Of a DNA stretch of 64,000 bases, positions 31,956 through 42,574 are shown in pieces (positions within the stretch are counted from its first letter, which is position 1; each line of letters opens with the position of its first letter). Both the position numbers and the translations under genes were made by a program. Source of the stretch: Parietichytrium sp. I65-24A (lineage: Eukaryota > Sar > Bigyra > Thraustochytrida > Thraustochytriidae). Location of the stretch: the NCBI GenBank assembly GCA_012862575.1, contig BLSF01000035.1:124001-188000 (forward strand), written 5' to 3'. The notes under the pieces were generated by a model that saw only the letters and a program-made list of their open reading frames with translations, was not told the origin of the DNA and did not search any database.

Positions 31956-34900
31956 CTAAATTATGTCATCATCATCATCGTCCGTCTGGTCCGCCTGCGG
32001 TCTTCTCTTCGGCGGTGGTGGCGGCGGGGGTGCACCTCCTGTTGCAGGTCCAAGTTTTGCTTGGCTGGGAACTTTCTTTGGTGGCGGAGGTGGGACTCGA
32101 AATCCCGAGGTGTCATCTGGAACCGACGGCGTTGCCTTCTTTGGCGGCGGTGGTGGTGGCGGGCCTCCAGATTGTTGTGGAGGCTGAGGTGGCTGCGGCA
32201 CGTGCTGATGTTGCTGTTGTGGAGGTTGTGGCGGTTGTGGAGGCGGCATAGGGGGACCAGATCTTGAAGCGGTTACCTTGGGCTGTTGTGGCGCTGCTGG
32301 CGTCGCTTTCGTGGCAGAAGTGGATGTGTTTTGCTGGAAAGCTTGTTGGGCTTCATCTTGTGGCTGCCGCCAATCGATGATCACCTGATCTGGCTGCACA
32401 GGCCCGGCAAGTTCGCTCTTTGAAAGAGTGATATTGGCTCGAGGTCCTTCGAACCAAACGTCCATATTTCCCGGCTGGCGCAAGGAGCCCACCTCCATCA
32501 CAGAGGGAGGGTGAAGCAGTGGTCCGCACAACAAGGTGCAGTGCATGGCTCGGACACAGCTCTTCACAGACGAATTGAGATCCATACGACGACGCAAGAA
32601 ATTTTCAAGGTAGTTTTCAAGTTGGGAACTCGGCGGGAATGAGCTCAAAAGCATTGCCATAAGATTCCAACCACGGGCTTCACTCTCCCCGTTGGGGTTT
32701 GCCGTCAGCTGCTTCATTACTTGGCAAAAGATTTCGTCGGCTAAAACCTGCGAGGAAAGTCCAGCCCTGATGAGGTCCACCGCCAAGCTGTCCACGTTCT
32801 CATACTGTTTGTCTCCCATGATACCAAAAACGTTTTTGAACAAGAGAGTGGCCGACTTGTGCAGTGGTTTGCCATCGTCGCCCATCACGGTGGGCTCTAT
32901 CATGGTCAGCGATGTATGAATCTTGCTAAAAGTCGGGTTGTAAAATTGCAGCATCTTGGTCTTATATTTGCTGAATGTGAGCCCAAATCGCTTTGCAAAC
33001 TCCTCCGGACTCTTCAAGTTTGGGAAGTTCTCCAATGCGAAGTTGTCGCTGCTTTCCTGCGTTCCGAGCATAATCGTCTTGTGCGCAAACGACAGCTCCA
33101 CAGCTCGCGGGTAATTCTGGAGAGCAACCGCAGCGTCGCGCTGGCGTAACAGCTGCCGGTCGCGAGGAAGCTCAATCAATTCTTTGAGCGGTTCCAGTTC
33201 GTTAATGACGAGCCCAATCTCTTCACAACCAGCGACAATCGCTCGGGCAGGCTCTAATTCGAGGGCTGCAACAGCTATTCGCGCTTCTCGGGTAAGATTT
33301 TGGACAAACATATACAGTTCACTGGCCCGCTCCACAACCTCAAAACCCACCATGCCTGGCGCATCGCCCCACCCACATTCCTCCTGCATTGTGAGTGCTT
33401 CATACAGCATGAGCTCGTCTACGGCCTGAATCGCCGCGGCGAGCTTGCTGCGAGTTTGGCGGATCTTTGGCAAGAGCTCATCACCGCGAGCTACGAGGTC
33501 ACGGATACTATTATCCGAGTGCTGTGACAGATGAAGGGCGTGTGCCTGCTCAAGCGCGGTAGATAGCGGCTCGTCGTTGACAGCTTCGATACTCTCGCTC
33601 AACTTGGCCACAACCTTGTCAACCTCTGCTCGAAGACCTAGCTCGCCACTCACCAGAGCAAGCTGATTTTGGTCGATTGTATACAAGTCGTTCTCACCGA
33701 CGTTCACTCCTTGTGCCTCACCTACGAGGCGCTCCACAGTAATCCACTCTGGGTCGTCAGCATGCTGTGCCTTGTCCATTGCAACGAGCACTGCCTCGAG
33801 GAGACGATAGTTGATCTTGACCCTTTCTAATGCAATTTTTCCGTCCACACTACTCACATCGACGTTGGCGACGGTATTCAGCGCATCTTTAAATCGTGGC
33901 AGCTGGCTGGAGGTCTGACTCACGTCGATGTTGTCTTCGCTTGGAGACTTTTGTATTGCGCTATCAGAGGCGGCCTGCGAACAAACCTGGAATAGCTCGA
34001 CTTCTCGGCGAAACTTCGCTAGTATGGTAGCAGCAGTATCCAGAGCACTGCTGAGAGTTGGTGCGACATTCGAGCGCGGCTTTTGGGCCACAAGAGAGTC
34101 AAGAATCTCCGTCATTTCCAGATTATTCTTGTGCGCAGCCTGGGCCAGAGCAGCGTTGATTTCTTTGGACAGTTTGCGCTGAACCAAGAATTCGTCGTAC
34201 CGTTCCAGCAAGGCTTTCGCTCCAGGTTTGGAGATGAAAGCCATCTTGTCGCGCGCCATGTACTTGCGCATCTCTGTGCAGATGGAATTTAGCTCCTCAA
34301 AGACCTTTTCGTCAAAGCACGAAGCCGGATTCGAAGTCTCCCTTTCGAGCTTTACGATCTTAGGATCAAGCGCTTGCTCCAACTTGATTGCCGACTTGAC
34401 GGCTTCTGCATCGTACGCTTCCTTGATCTTGAAAAAGAGAGTATTGCTGTAAGCCAGCCCTTTGTCTAAAAGCTCCATGTTTCTCTTTTCAATCGCGTCA
34501 GAAAGTTGTTTTCGCGCGGATCGAAGCTCCGGAACGTGCTTGCGAACATATCTTCCGCGCATGTGTTTTTGGATTGCAGCCGCTGCCTTATTCAGCACGC
34601 CAAGCCTCTGAATCTCCAGGGACCGGTGCTGGTCTGCTCGGTACAAGACCATGGTCTTTCCAAAGTGACACTTCTCGGCACTGGGAACAGGACCTCGGAC
34701 GATGGCATCGAGCAGTTGTTTGGCGATGGCAGTAAAGCTCTGGGCTTTGATTGCATCCTTCCACTTCTGCGCTGGAATGGCGTCTGGGGCGATACAGCGG
34801 TAAGTTGCAAAAAATCCGGCATGGGTTTTCCGGAAAGGATATCCTAGTTTTCGAATCTTGACGGCCTCGAATGCGCCAGCAAACCTCAGCTGCTCAAGAC

Positions 34901-37766
34901 ACATTGGAGCCACGAAGAGGTTCGGCTTTTTAAGCGAATTTGGCTTGACGCAGCGAATGTACCTAGGGAAGGTCGCGTTTGTGCGCTCTTCCAGCTGTGC
35001 GAGCTGTTTCATGAACAGTGATGCCTGCGTCTTGGTGCCGCGCCGAGGACCTGCAAGGCTGGTGCTCTTTTCTGCGGAAGCAGAGTTAGAGAAGATTGAC
35101 TTGATCATTTCAACAGAACTCTCGGCCATAGCCGCCTCAATGTTCTCGTACAGCTTGTCCGCATTCTTGTAGACGAAGCCGGTGGTCTCATACTCCACAG
35201 CCCCTGCGTAATGGTAAATCTGGAATGCCGTTCGAGACTTGCAGCGATCGGTGAACAACGAGCGCTTGTCAGAGTGGCGCGACCCCACAGCCTGAAGAAA
35301 CTTATCGTCGGTTCCATTGATCGCGGTCTGCTCGTCCAGCAACTGGAACACGCCGTCTCGGATAGGGCTCTGGTCGGACGCGTTAAGCCCAAGAAAATTC
35401 AGCAAAGGCTGGGAGTCATGGAACTCAATCTTGTCGAAGGGAATGCCTTCGTTGATATAAGTCTGTTCCTCCAGCGTAAACGTGTGGCGATTAAACATCT
35501 GCTGCAGCTTTTCGTTAGCAAAGTTGATGGACAGTTGTTCGAACGAGTTGTTTTCGAATATTTCAAAGCCGAATATATCCAACATGCCAATGAAATTGCT
35601 GCTATTGGCCCCGTTTAAGTTGCGGTTACTCCGAGTTCGAGCAAGAGAGCCGTCAAGCGTCAAGGCTTTGTTGATTCTGCTCACAATCCACTCAAACAAA
35701 CGGTTGTAAAGGTGTCGCGCCAAAGCATTCCTTGCATCAGAAGCCATTTTCGTGTTGAACGCTCGAGTCAACAGCCCGTCGCGCTGTTGCGAGACATGCA
35801 TTGTGAGGGCCTTAGAGACCTTTTCCGGATCCGTACCGCTCAGCTGACAGAAAGTATTTAGGTGATTCTTGCAGGAATTAGCAATCTTTGAGCCAGTGCT
35901 CTCAAAGTCCTCAAAGTCCAGGTTCCCGAGGTGGAGGATGGCGGCAACGATGCGAAACATCGAGTCGCGCTCCTCCGTACTGAAGCCCATTTCCTCCAAG
36001 GCCTTGTGCATCTTCAAGCACTCCTCTGCGTCGTCGTGCTGATCCGGGGCAACATTTTCGTTCGGAAGGTATCTAAAGCTCGTTGGGTCAGCATCAACGC
36101 AGTACTTTTTGCGTGTGCCCGAGTCAAACTGGTTCACGAGATAGTGGAAAATGTGAAAGTTGCGTTCTCCAGGGGCTTGATCCACGACTCGGCTCTTTTC
36201 CAGCAAGTAATTTACAGTATGGCACCCAATAATGTCTTTTGTTCCGCTCGTATTGAAGTGAATTTCCATGAATTTCCCGAATCGAGACGAGTTGTCGTTG
36301 CGGACGGTCTTGGCATTTCCAAATCCTTCCAAGATAGGATTGGCTGCCAAGATACGCTGCTCAATGTTGTTCTCGGAGCCGGCAATCTCGGAGAGAAATT
36401 CGAGGCAAACCTTGACAGTAACGGTCTTCCCAGCTCCACTTTCTCCACTGATCAAAATGCTCTGGTTCTTCTCCTCGTCAATCATGGCTCGGTAAGCGCC
36501 GTTTATGATCGCATAGGGATGGGGAGCGAGATCCATAGCTTCTGTCCCAGTTTGGGCGTACAGATGCATCATGGACGGGGAAAACAAGTCTGTTGCTTTA
36601 AAAGGGTTGATGGCGACGAGGATGTCGCCGATGCTGGTATAAATCTTGTCAGCAGCGTACCGCCGGCGTAGCAGATCAATAATGCCTGGCTCGTGCACCT
36701 CATCAAGCTGAACCAAATCGCTCGTCAGGCTAGTGAGGGCCTGGTTCGAAGAGATGTACGGGCCAATCTCGCCCTTCTTCACCATTCGCCGTTCTTCCAA
36801 TTCGATGGACTTGTCGTTGAGCGACTGGGGCTTTTCTGCGACCACAAGCAGGTCGTCGCTTTTACGCTGCACGACCTTGGCTGGGATCCAGGCAAGCTGC
36901 TCGTGCTTGACCCATACAAATTCGCCACTGAGGGCTTCAGACTCCGCCTCGGACAGCAGTGCGGCAGGCTTATCCCAGGTCGTCTCCCCAGTCTTCCGGT
37001 TCACGTAATACGGCTCACCGTCCGCGTAGTAAGTCTCCCATTCCTCGAAAGCCTCCTTCTTCGGTTCCAAGTCCCTTCTCTTCACTACTTTCTTCTTCGG
37101 AGCCTCCTCCTCTTGCTCATCTTTTTCCTGCTGATGATATTGCTGATTCTGATAATGGTCCTGCTTCTGTCGGTCCTCCTCGTGCAATCTTGGGGCCTCT
37201 TCGTTGGAAGGCGCATCGGGCACGGGACTTTCCGGCTTGTACGCATGTGGCTGGCGGCCGTTTGCATGTTCGAACTTCTTCGTTGGTGCCGGGTTAGCCG
37301 GCTCCGGAGCGTAGCTGGCCTTGCTCTCAAGCTCCTCAGCCTCTCTGGAGATAGAGTTGCTCCTCTCCAGCTGTCCGTGAGTAGGCGGCGGAGGTGGAGT
37401 GGGCGGTGGCGGCGCTCCAATCGGCCCTTTTTCCCTGTCCTTGGCACTAGGTACAGGCGGCGGCAGACTTGCGGCTGGTGGTTGCGGCACTGGTGGAGGC
37501 GGCGGTGGCGACGCAAGTCTGTTCACTGCAGATGACGACGATTCGCTGGTGGCTGAGTCAGAGCTGGCCCTTCGCGGTGGAAAATTGGGTCTTCGCGGAA
37601 TGGGCGGCGCTGCAGAAGAGTCCCCTGCGACGGAGGAGTCTCCTGCTGCGGAGGGCTCGGTCGAGGCGCCCGAGGAGTGTTGCTTCACATACCTGCCGGT
37701 CTCCTTCTGCTTAGATTTCAGCTCGCCAAGAATGTTGGGTGAGAAGCCCATGCCGCGTTGCGCCAT
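31956..37766 (-). CDS. Unconventional myosin with WW, motor, IQ-like, MyTH4 and proline-rich/acidic tail
   Basis: A single exon of 1936 residues from the ATG at 37766; an upstream extension exists only from a TTG. The first 230 residues are Pro- and Ser-rich. A WW domain follows (about 241-268, tryptophans W243 and W264 with YYVNRKTGETTW). The motor (about 285-1040) has P-loop GESGAGKT (441-448), switch I NDNSSRFGKF and switch II LDIFGFEIFENNSFEQL. One IQ-like helix is near 1050-1070 (AIQKHMRGRYVRKH). A helical stalk leads to a MyTH4-like domain (about 1570-1755, with KNVFGIMGDKQY). The tail (about 1805-1936) has several PPPPPP runs and ends in DDDDDDII. MyTH4 usually binds microtubules or cargo; the polyproline could recruit profilin or SH3/WW partners. 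Confidence 0.93.
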   Translation of the reverse strand: MAQRGMGFSPNILGELKSKQKETGRYVKQHSSGASTEPSAAGDSSVAGDSSAAPPIPRRPNFPPRRASSDSATSESSSSAVNRLASPPPPPPVPQPPAASLPPPVPSAKDREKGPIGAPPPPTPPPPPTHGQLERSNSISREAEELESKASYAPEPANPAPTKKFEHANGRQPHAYKPESPVPDAPSNEEAPRLHEEDRQKQDHYQNQQYHQQEKDEQEEEAPKKKVVKRRDLEPKKEAFEEWETYYADGEPYYVNRKTGETTWDKPAALLSEAESEALSGEFVWVKHEQLAWIPAKVVQRKSDDLLVVAEKPQSLNDKSIELEERRMVKKGEIGPYISSNQALTSLTSDLVQLDEVHEPGIIDLLRRRYAADKIYTSIGDILVAINPFKATDLFSPSMMHLYAQTGTEAMDLAPHPYAIINGAYRAMIDEEKNQSILISGESGAGKTVTVKVCLEFLSEIAGSENNIEQRILAANPILEGFGNAKTVRNDNSSRFGKFMEIHFNTSGTKDIIGCHTVNYLLEKSRVVDQAPGERNFHIFHYLVNQFDSGTRKKYCVDADPTSFRYLPNENVAPDQHDDAEECLKMHKALEEMGFSTEERDSMFRIVAAILHLGNLDFEDFESTGSKIANSCKNHLNTFCQLSGTDPEKVSKALTMHVSQQRDGLLTRAFNTKMASDARNALARHLYNRLFEWIVSRINKALTLDGSLARTRSNRNLNGANSSNFIGMLDIFGFEIFENNSFEQLSINFANEKLQQMFNRHTFTLEEQTYINEGIPFDKIEFHDSQPLLNFLGLNASDQSPIRDGVFQLLDEQTAINGTDDKFLQAVGSRHSDKRSLFTDRCKSRTAFQIYHYAGAVEYETTGFVYKNADKLYENIEAAMAESSVEMIKSIFSNSASAEKSTSLAGPRRGTKTQASLFMKQLAQLEERTNATFPRYIRCVKPNSLKKPNLFVAPMCLEQLRFAGAFEAVKIRKLGYPFRKTHAGFFATYRCIAPDAIPAQKWKDAIKAQSFTAIAKQLLDAIVRGPVPSAEKCHFGKTMVLYRADQHRSLEIQRLGVLNKAAAAIQKHMRGRYVRKHVPELRSARKQLSDAIEKRNMELLDKGLAYSNTLFFKIKEAYDAEAVKSAIKLEQALDPKIVKLERETSNPASCFDEKVFEELNSICTEMRKYMARDKMAFISKPGAKALLERYDEFLVQRKLSKEINAALAQAAHKNNLEMTEILDSLVAQKPRSNVAPTLSSALDTAATILAKFRREVELFQVCSQAASDSAIQKSPSEDNIDVSQTSSQLPRFKDALNTVANVDVSSVDGKIALERVKINYRLLEAVLVAMDKAQHADDPEWITVERLVGEAQGVNVGENDLYTIDQNQLALVSGELGLRAEVDKVVAKLSESIEAVNDEPLSTALEQAHALHLSQHSDNSIRDLVARGDELLPKIRQTRSKLAAAIQAVDELMLYEALTMQEECGWGDAPGMVGFEVVERASELYMFVQNLTREARIAVAALELEPARAIVAGCEEIGLVINELEPLKELIELPRDRQLLRQRDAAVALQNYPRAVELSFAHKTIMLGTQESSDNFALENFPNLKSPEEFAKRFGLTFSKYKTKMLQFYNPTFSKIHTSLTMIEPTVMGDDGKPLHKSATLLFKNVFGIMGDKQYENVDSLAVDLIRAGLSSQVLADEIFCQVMKQLTANPNGESEARGWNLMAMLLSSFPPSSQLENYLENFLRRRMDLNSSVKSCVRAMHCTLLCGPLLHPPSVMEVGSLRQPGNMDVWFEGPRANITLSKSELAGPVQPDQVIIDWRQPQDEAQQAFQQNTSTSATKATPAAPQQPKVTASRSGPPMPPPQPPQPPQQQHQHVPQPPQPPQQSGGPPPPPPPKKATPSVPDDTSGFRVPPPPPKKVPSQAKLGPATGGAPPPPPPPKRRPQADQTDDDDDDII

Positions 37767-40000
37767 GGCTTGTGGTTTTTTGTGTAGTGGTTTGTCGCGT
37801 GTCCGACGCGGAAACAACTGATCGGTGAATTGGGGGATGCGGTTCGATTCCTCCCTTTCTCCCTTGTCTAAACCCTTCCCTTCCCTTCTCCGCTGCGCAA
37901 AGCGTTTGCCTAAGGAGGATCAAACCGAGCAAAATGCGTAGCCCAGCACCTGCCACGAAAAGAGTCAAGCGAGCCGCGTGAGAGCGCCTTCTCCTCTCAC
38001 TTTCCTGATAGAAACCTGCTCAACGTCCCTTCCTTTCTCAGAAGCCCACCTGCTCCCTCACCTCGCTGCTTGCTCACGCGCGCTTTCAACGGTTGCTCGC
38101 GCTCCCTCGCGGTCAGGCCGGCGAACGCTGACTGACTGTGTCAGAGAGAGAGAGAGAGAGAGAGAGAGTGAACCAAGTGACCGTCTGCTGTGTCTGCTGT
38201 GTCTGCTGACAACACACTGGTGACACTGGTGACACTGGTGACTGACCGATCTCGAGGATAGCCAGATTGCTTGACCGCTGTGGCGCCCGGTATCATGATG
38301 TATCAATGTATCACCACCGCGATAGCTGGATAGCTGGATAGCTGGATAGATGGATAGGCGGATAGACACGGATAGACGGATTGACGGGATGGATAGATTG
38401 ACCTGAGCTGACCTGTGGCAATTGATATAACTCAAACCTATCAAAGCAATGAAATCAATCAACCAAACCTTCTGACCTTCTGACCTTGTGACATCTTCTG
38501 ACTTGTGAATGATCGCTCGTGAGCGTTGTGGCTGTTTTTGGTTCAAAGTTTTTGATCCCGACTCCGATTCCACAGATTATCACAGTCAACAAACGCTCTC
38601 TCTTTCTCGCCTGCTCTCCTTGGCGATGACATTGCCAGTGGCAGTGGCAGTGAATGGCAGCGAACACGAGAGAACTGTAGTAGGCTCTGTTCGCGGCGAG
38701 CTTCCTTCTTCTGCTGAGTTTGCCGTTCCCATTTTAGTTTGCCACTCTTTCACTGATCTTTTATAATAGATGAAAATGAGCGTGAATTGACTGCGCATGA
38801 CATCAGTGACGGTGATTCTTTCAATCGAAAAAGGCTGATTTGTGAATTTGACGTGTGTTGGATCACTGTCCATGTTCATTGAATGAAAAATGCAAAATTA
38901 AGGACAGCTGAATTCTTTGCATTCTTTGTAAAGCAAACGTTCGCGCAAAAGATTCGCTAAGCTGCCTAGGCGACTCCCACAGGACGGATAAAGATAAACA
39001 CACAGTACACTGAGAGAAAGAAATGTCCTACGCCCCGCTACCTCTCCGCTCTACCACTCGCGATTCTTCTTCCACTTCGTTACGACTGGTAGCTATTTTG
39101 CCTAAAGTATAGTTAGCTCCATTGCTACGTCAGCATACCGTTAGCGAGAGGTAGTGGTCCATAGTGAACTTAGACAGTTTGGTAGTGCCCACTATACGTG
39201 ACTTTAATGGCAGCTAATACTTATTTTAGAAAAGGAAGAGAAGAGTGTAAAGGAAAGAGATTCACCGTAAGATGAGCTCTTAGGCATTTTGACCAACTTA
39301 TTAACTTATTTGCACTTTTTCGCTTCTTTTCACTGCCAATTATTGCAATCTCCACGATGGCACTATGACACTATGACACTATGACACTGTGGCACTGTGG
39401 CACTGACAATACGAATGAGTTGTTGCTGCTGAGATCTTGCAAAGAAGGATGAGGTACTAGTACAGGTATGGACAAACAGGGCACATCCCATCCAAAATCG
39501 ATTCTTAGCGCTGGGCTATCGTTTTGTATAACTAGCTACTAGAGCAGGCCGTTTCATCCGACCCGAGGATGCGGATAAGTTGGGATCTTCTCTGCGTATG
39601 AATTGTATGAATACCGGAGCGATTGTCAGCGGGTCTGCGGAGTCTGCGGTGCAGTCCGCGGCAGAGTCTGCAGAGGCGGTGTGGGTGTTCAAGTATTGCA
39701 TATCCGATTCTTTTCGCATTGACTTGGTTTCGGGGATAAATCGATGCAAAAATGTTTTGGACTGGAACCTGCTGGAACACTCCGTGAAGAAATTTCAAGT
39801 GCTGTTAAAGAGATCATCACACAGAGGCTTCAAATAATTGGTTGGTTATCTTTGCTTTCTTTCTTTCTTTTTTCACAGCTGAGGAGGGTTTTAGTAGCAT
39901 ATCAGAAAAACATGTGTAATTGGCAAATTTGTGAGAACACCTTCAGTAGTAGCAGCAGCAGCAGCTGGCAGCGACCAAAGACGAGAACCGGATAAGAGTC
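37767..40000. other. 2.2-kb spacer between the myosin start and the UTP18 3' end
   Basis: No gene is seen. Simple repeats include a GA tract (38140-38170), CTGGATAG units (38325-38365) and GACACTATGACACT units (39362-39405). A CTA/TAG-rich stretch lies at about 39020-39230, farther from the myosin start than the islands of other genes. The rest is unremarkable. Confidence 0.45.
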
Positions 40001-41857
40001 TTAAAAGTTCAGGTTTTGCGCATAGTGGTGAACTGCATACAGGAGGCAGCGACCTCTGTCATTGCCGATTGCAATCTTGTCGCTTCCAGGGCTGAAAGCG
40101 ACAGATGACGCATAGTGAATTGGAGTGGAGGAAGTTGGCCAATTCTGCACAATCGATTGTGAGTCTACGTTGAACAGGCGCAAGCTATCTTTCTTGCGAC
40201 GGGAGAGCATGGCTAGGAGCTGTCCATCGTGGTTGAACTCGACCTCATCAATCGGAGTTGTCAAGTTCATGATGGCTTTCAGTGGTGTAGGGTTCTTGGC
40301 GGATTTGACGTCATCAATGTTGTAAAGATTGACAACACCATTCGTGGAACCCACGGCCATTCTCATGCGGTCAGCGCTGACCGCGAGAGAGCGGGTGTTA
40401 ATTGAGCCCTCATCGCGGAATTTAGAGAGCATGCGGCGCATGCGGAGATCCCAGATGTAGACGCTGCCTTTGTCGCCACCAGAGTATAGATACAATCCGT
40501 CGTTAGAAAACTTGGTGCAGGTGCCGTTCTCATTCATTTTGAGGTTGCAAACCCACTGTTTGTTTTTCTGGGAGAGAAGAATTACATTGCCATCGTATCC
40601 GAGAAAACTGAAGTAAGAGCCATCTCCCGCGACGGACATAGACTCGAGACTCTTCTCCCGGCGACCCTGAACGCCAGGGATCTTGCCCACCTTGCCAGAC
40701 TCCAAGTCCAACCAGTAGAAGAACGCCCTTCTCCCGGAGCACAAGACTTGCTCGTGGTTACGTCCGGCAAAGTCCGCGCTAAATATTGGCATATCTGGAA
40801 AGTAAACGGACTCAATCATGCTGTTCTCCTTTCCATCAGTGTGAAAGATGCGCAATTTCTTGTCGAAGCCTGCAGTGAGGGCAAGCTGACCATCCTTATG
40901 AAAGCGTGTGCACTGGAGCACAGCGTCAGAAGGCCCTCTCTGATTGAGGTCATTAAGCCTACTCAGAGCCATTTTCCCGGGCGGTATCCTGCCGCCCATT
41001 GTGCCCTTTGCGCCAAGAGCGCCGCTGGAACGCACTAGAGCTCGAATTTCTGCGTCTTCCTCCCCTTCACTATCCATCTCCTCGTCCTCGTCTCCCGCCA
41101 ACTTCTTCTTCTGCTTCTGCCTCTCGCTCTCCGTCACCGCCCACGACCCTTGTGCACCAGCAGAGATCTTTGCGCGTTGTTCGCGAAGCCTCTTTTGCAG
41201 CTCAGGGCCATCTACCGCATCTTCGTCTAACTTTTGCCGGAGCTTTTTCAAGCGCCGCTGTGATCTCAAGCTTCCCTGCACTCTGCCATCATCTTCGTCC
41301 ACCCACGCGTCCGCCTTTTCGCCATCGCCATCACCATCGTCGGCACTGCTCGTTTCCTGGGCATCTACGTTCCCTTCCCCGTCATCGCCATCGACTTGCT
41401 CCGTGTCTTCAAAGAACAAACCCTGTGAGTCCGAGTCCAATCGCTGGCGTTTTCTCAAGCTAGACGCGGAGATCTTGGCAGATGAGAGCATGTCTTTCGC
41501 CTTTGAAGGCGCCACAAGATTACCAAACACGGCGTCCTCCAGGGCAAGTTCCTCTGCATCGGCGGGCTCCATGTCTTCCTCGCTATCGTTCTCGTTCTCG
41601 CTGTCCGCGTCCGCAGTCTGCGGCATCTCTTGACTAATTCCGGCATTCTCAGCTTGGCCATCGTCGCCGTCCACATCGATGTGCTCCTCTTCCAGCGCCG
41701 CGGTTTTCGCACTTGCACGTCTCCCCTTCTTTCCGCCGCTCTTGGTTCCCTTACTTTGCGCCAGCATCTCCTTCTCCTTCTCCTTCTCCTTCTCCTCAGA
41801 AGAAGAAGAAGAAGAGATCTCCACTTTCTTCACGCTCTTCCGCGTCTTCGCTGGCAT
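40001..41857 (-). CDS. UTP18: UTP18-like WD40 protein of the small-subunit processome
   Basis: A single exon of 618 residues starting at an ATG. The first 200 residues are highly charged: Ser-rich then a Lys/Glu block, long acidic stretches, and basic segments with nucleolar-targeting character. The WD40 part (about 290-618) has repeats such as LYLYSGGDKGSVYIWDLR, and a C-terminal block (PLKAIMNLTTPIDEVEFNHD, then AFSPGSDKIAIGNDRGRC) that matches the diagnostic UTP18 C-terminus. UTP18 belongs to the UTP-B complex, which binds the 5' external spacer of pre-rRNA and is needed for 18S rRNA maturation in the nucleolus. Divergent from the epoxide-hydrolase-like gene. Confidence 0.92.
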   Translation of the reverse strand: MPAKTRKSVKKVEISSSSSSEEKEKEKEKEMLAQSKGTKSGGKKGRRASAKTAALEEEHIDVDGDDGQAENAGISQEMPQTADADSENENDSEEDMEPADAEELALEDAVFGNLVAPSKAKDMLSSAKISASSLRKRQRLDSDSQGLFFEDTEQVDGDDGEGNVDAQETSSADDGDGDGEKADAWVDEDDGRVQGSLRSQRRLKKLRQKLDEDAVDGPELQKRLREQRAKISAGAQGSWAVTESERQKQKKKLAGDEDEEMDSEGEEDAEIRALVRSSGALGAKGTMGGRIPPGKMALSRLNDLNQRGPSDAVLQCTRFHKDGQLALTAGFDKKLRIFHTDGKENSMIESVYFPDMPIFSADFAGRNHEQVLCSGRRAFFYWLDLESGKVGKIPGVQGRREKSLESMSVAGDGSYFSFLGYDGNVILLSQKNKQWVCNLKMNENGTCTKFSNDGLYLYSGGDKGSVYIWDLRMRRMLSKFRDEGSINTRSLAVSADRMRMAVGSTNGVVNLYNIDDVKSAKNPTPLKAIMNLTTPIDEVEFNHDGQLLAMLSRRKKDSLRLFNVDSQSIVQNWPTSSTPIHYASSVAFSPGSDKIAIGNDRGRCLLYAVHHYAQNLNF

Positions 41858-42574
41858 CCTCGGCTAATCTACTGCGCACCGCAATTTTGCGAGTCGCAGT
41901 CTCTCTCTCTATTCTCTCTCTCTCTCTCTTTCGCACTGTGTGCTAGTACGTTTTCTCTTTCGCCGTTCGAGTTGGTTGGTCCGCTGTGCGTGGCGGCCAG
42001 TGATTTCCGAGGAGCGCTTCGTTGTTCCTTGCTTTTACATCCGGCATATCCGGGAGGGTGCCTTGGTGCGTTGTGGGCTTGTGAGTGATGTGTACTAGTA
42101 CTAGTACTAGTACCGGTACGTGGGTGGGTGGGGGAGCAAAGCTGTGTACTGATTGTTCCTTGGGGTAGTATGGTGTGGTTAGGGGTAACTGTAGTGGAGG
42201 CGAGATAGGACAGGTGACTTTGATTTGATTGATTTTGATTGATTGATTGATTATGATTTCAATTGATTGATCAAGATGAAGTGGTCGATGATGATGTTGA
42301 TGTTGATGGAGAATGAATGTGAACAAACGCGAAAGAGTGGCGGCGCTGGGAACGCGCGAGCTGTGTAGTGCGAATACGAAAGCGTTGGCGGATGCGTTTT
42401 GTTTGTGTTGATGAAAGTCGATGTTGATTGGAAGGGCTGAAGATTAGCGAATACGAATGCGTCGGCGGATGCGTTTTGTTTGTGTTGATGACCGTGGTTG
42501 TTTGATTGGAAGGGCTGAAGATTGGAGATTAAAGCTTGGCAAGTAAGTGTCTTGGTGGCTCGAGACGGTCGACC
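41858..42574. promoter_or_regulatory. Divergent promoter region between UTP18 and the epoxide-hydrolase-like gene
   Basis: No gene is seen. CT-rich sequence is next to UTP18. A CTAGTA-repeat stretch (about 42088-42120) probably marks the promoter. GATT repeats are at about 42225-42275. A near-perfect tandem duplication of about 76 bp is at 42370-42524, directly before the 5' end of the plus-strand gene. Confidence 0.45.
42370..42524. repeat. Tandem duplication of about 76 bp in the leader of the epoxide-hydrolase-like gene
   Basis: Copy one is 42370-42445 and copy two about 42446-42524. They share GCGAATACGAA and GGCGGATGCGTTTTG blocks and a common GGAAGGGCTGAAGATT end, and differ by scattered substitutions and small indels. 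The second copy ends about 50 bp before the ATG at 42575. Confidence 0.8.

Noticed and set aside
36693-37535. 280-residue plus-strand frame opposite the myosin N-terminus
   Set aside because: A shadow of the proline-rich coding sequence, with Leu/Arg-rich content and no recognisable domain.
37838-37860. tRNA-like T-loop word GGTTCGATTCC
   Set aside because: Flanking bases cannot form a T-stem and no A-box or acceptor stem is found at the right distance. The similar word at 29270 fails in the same way.
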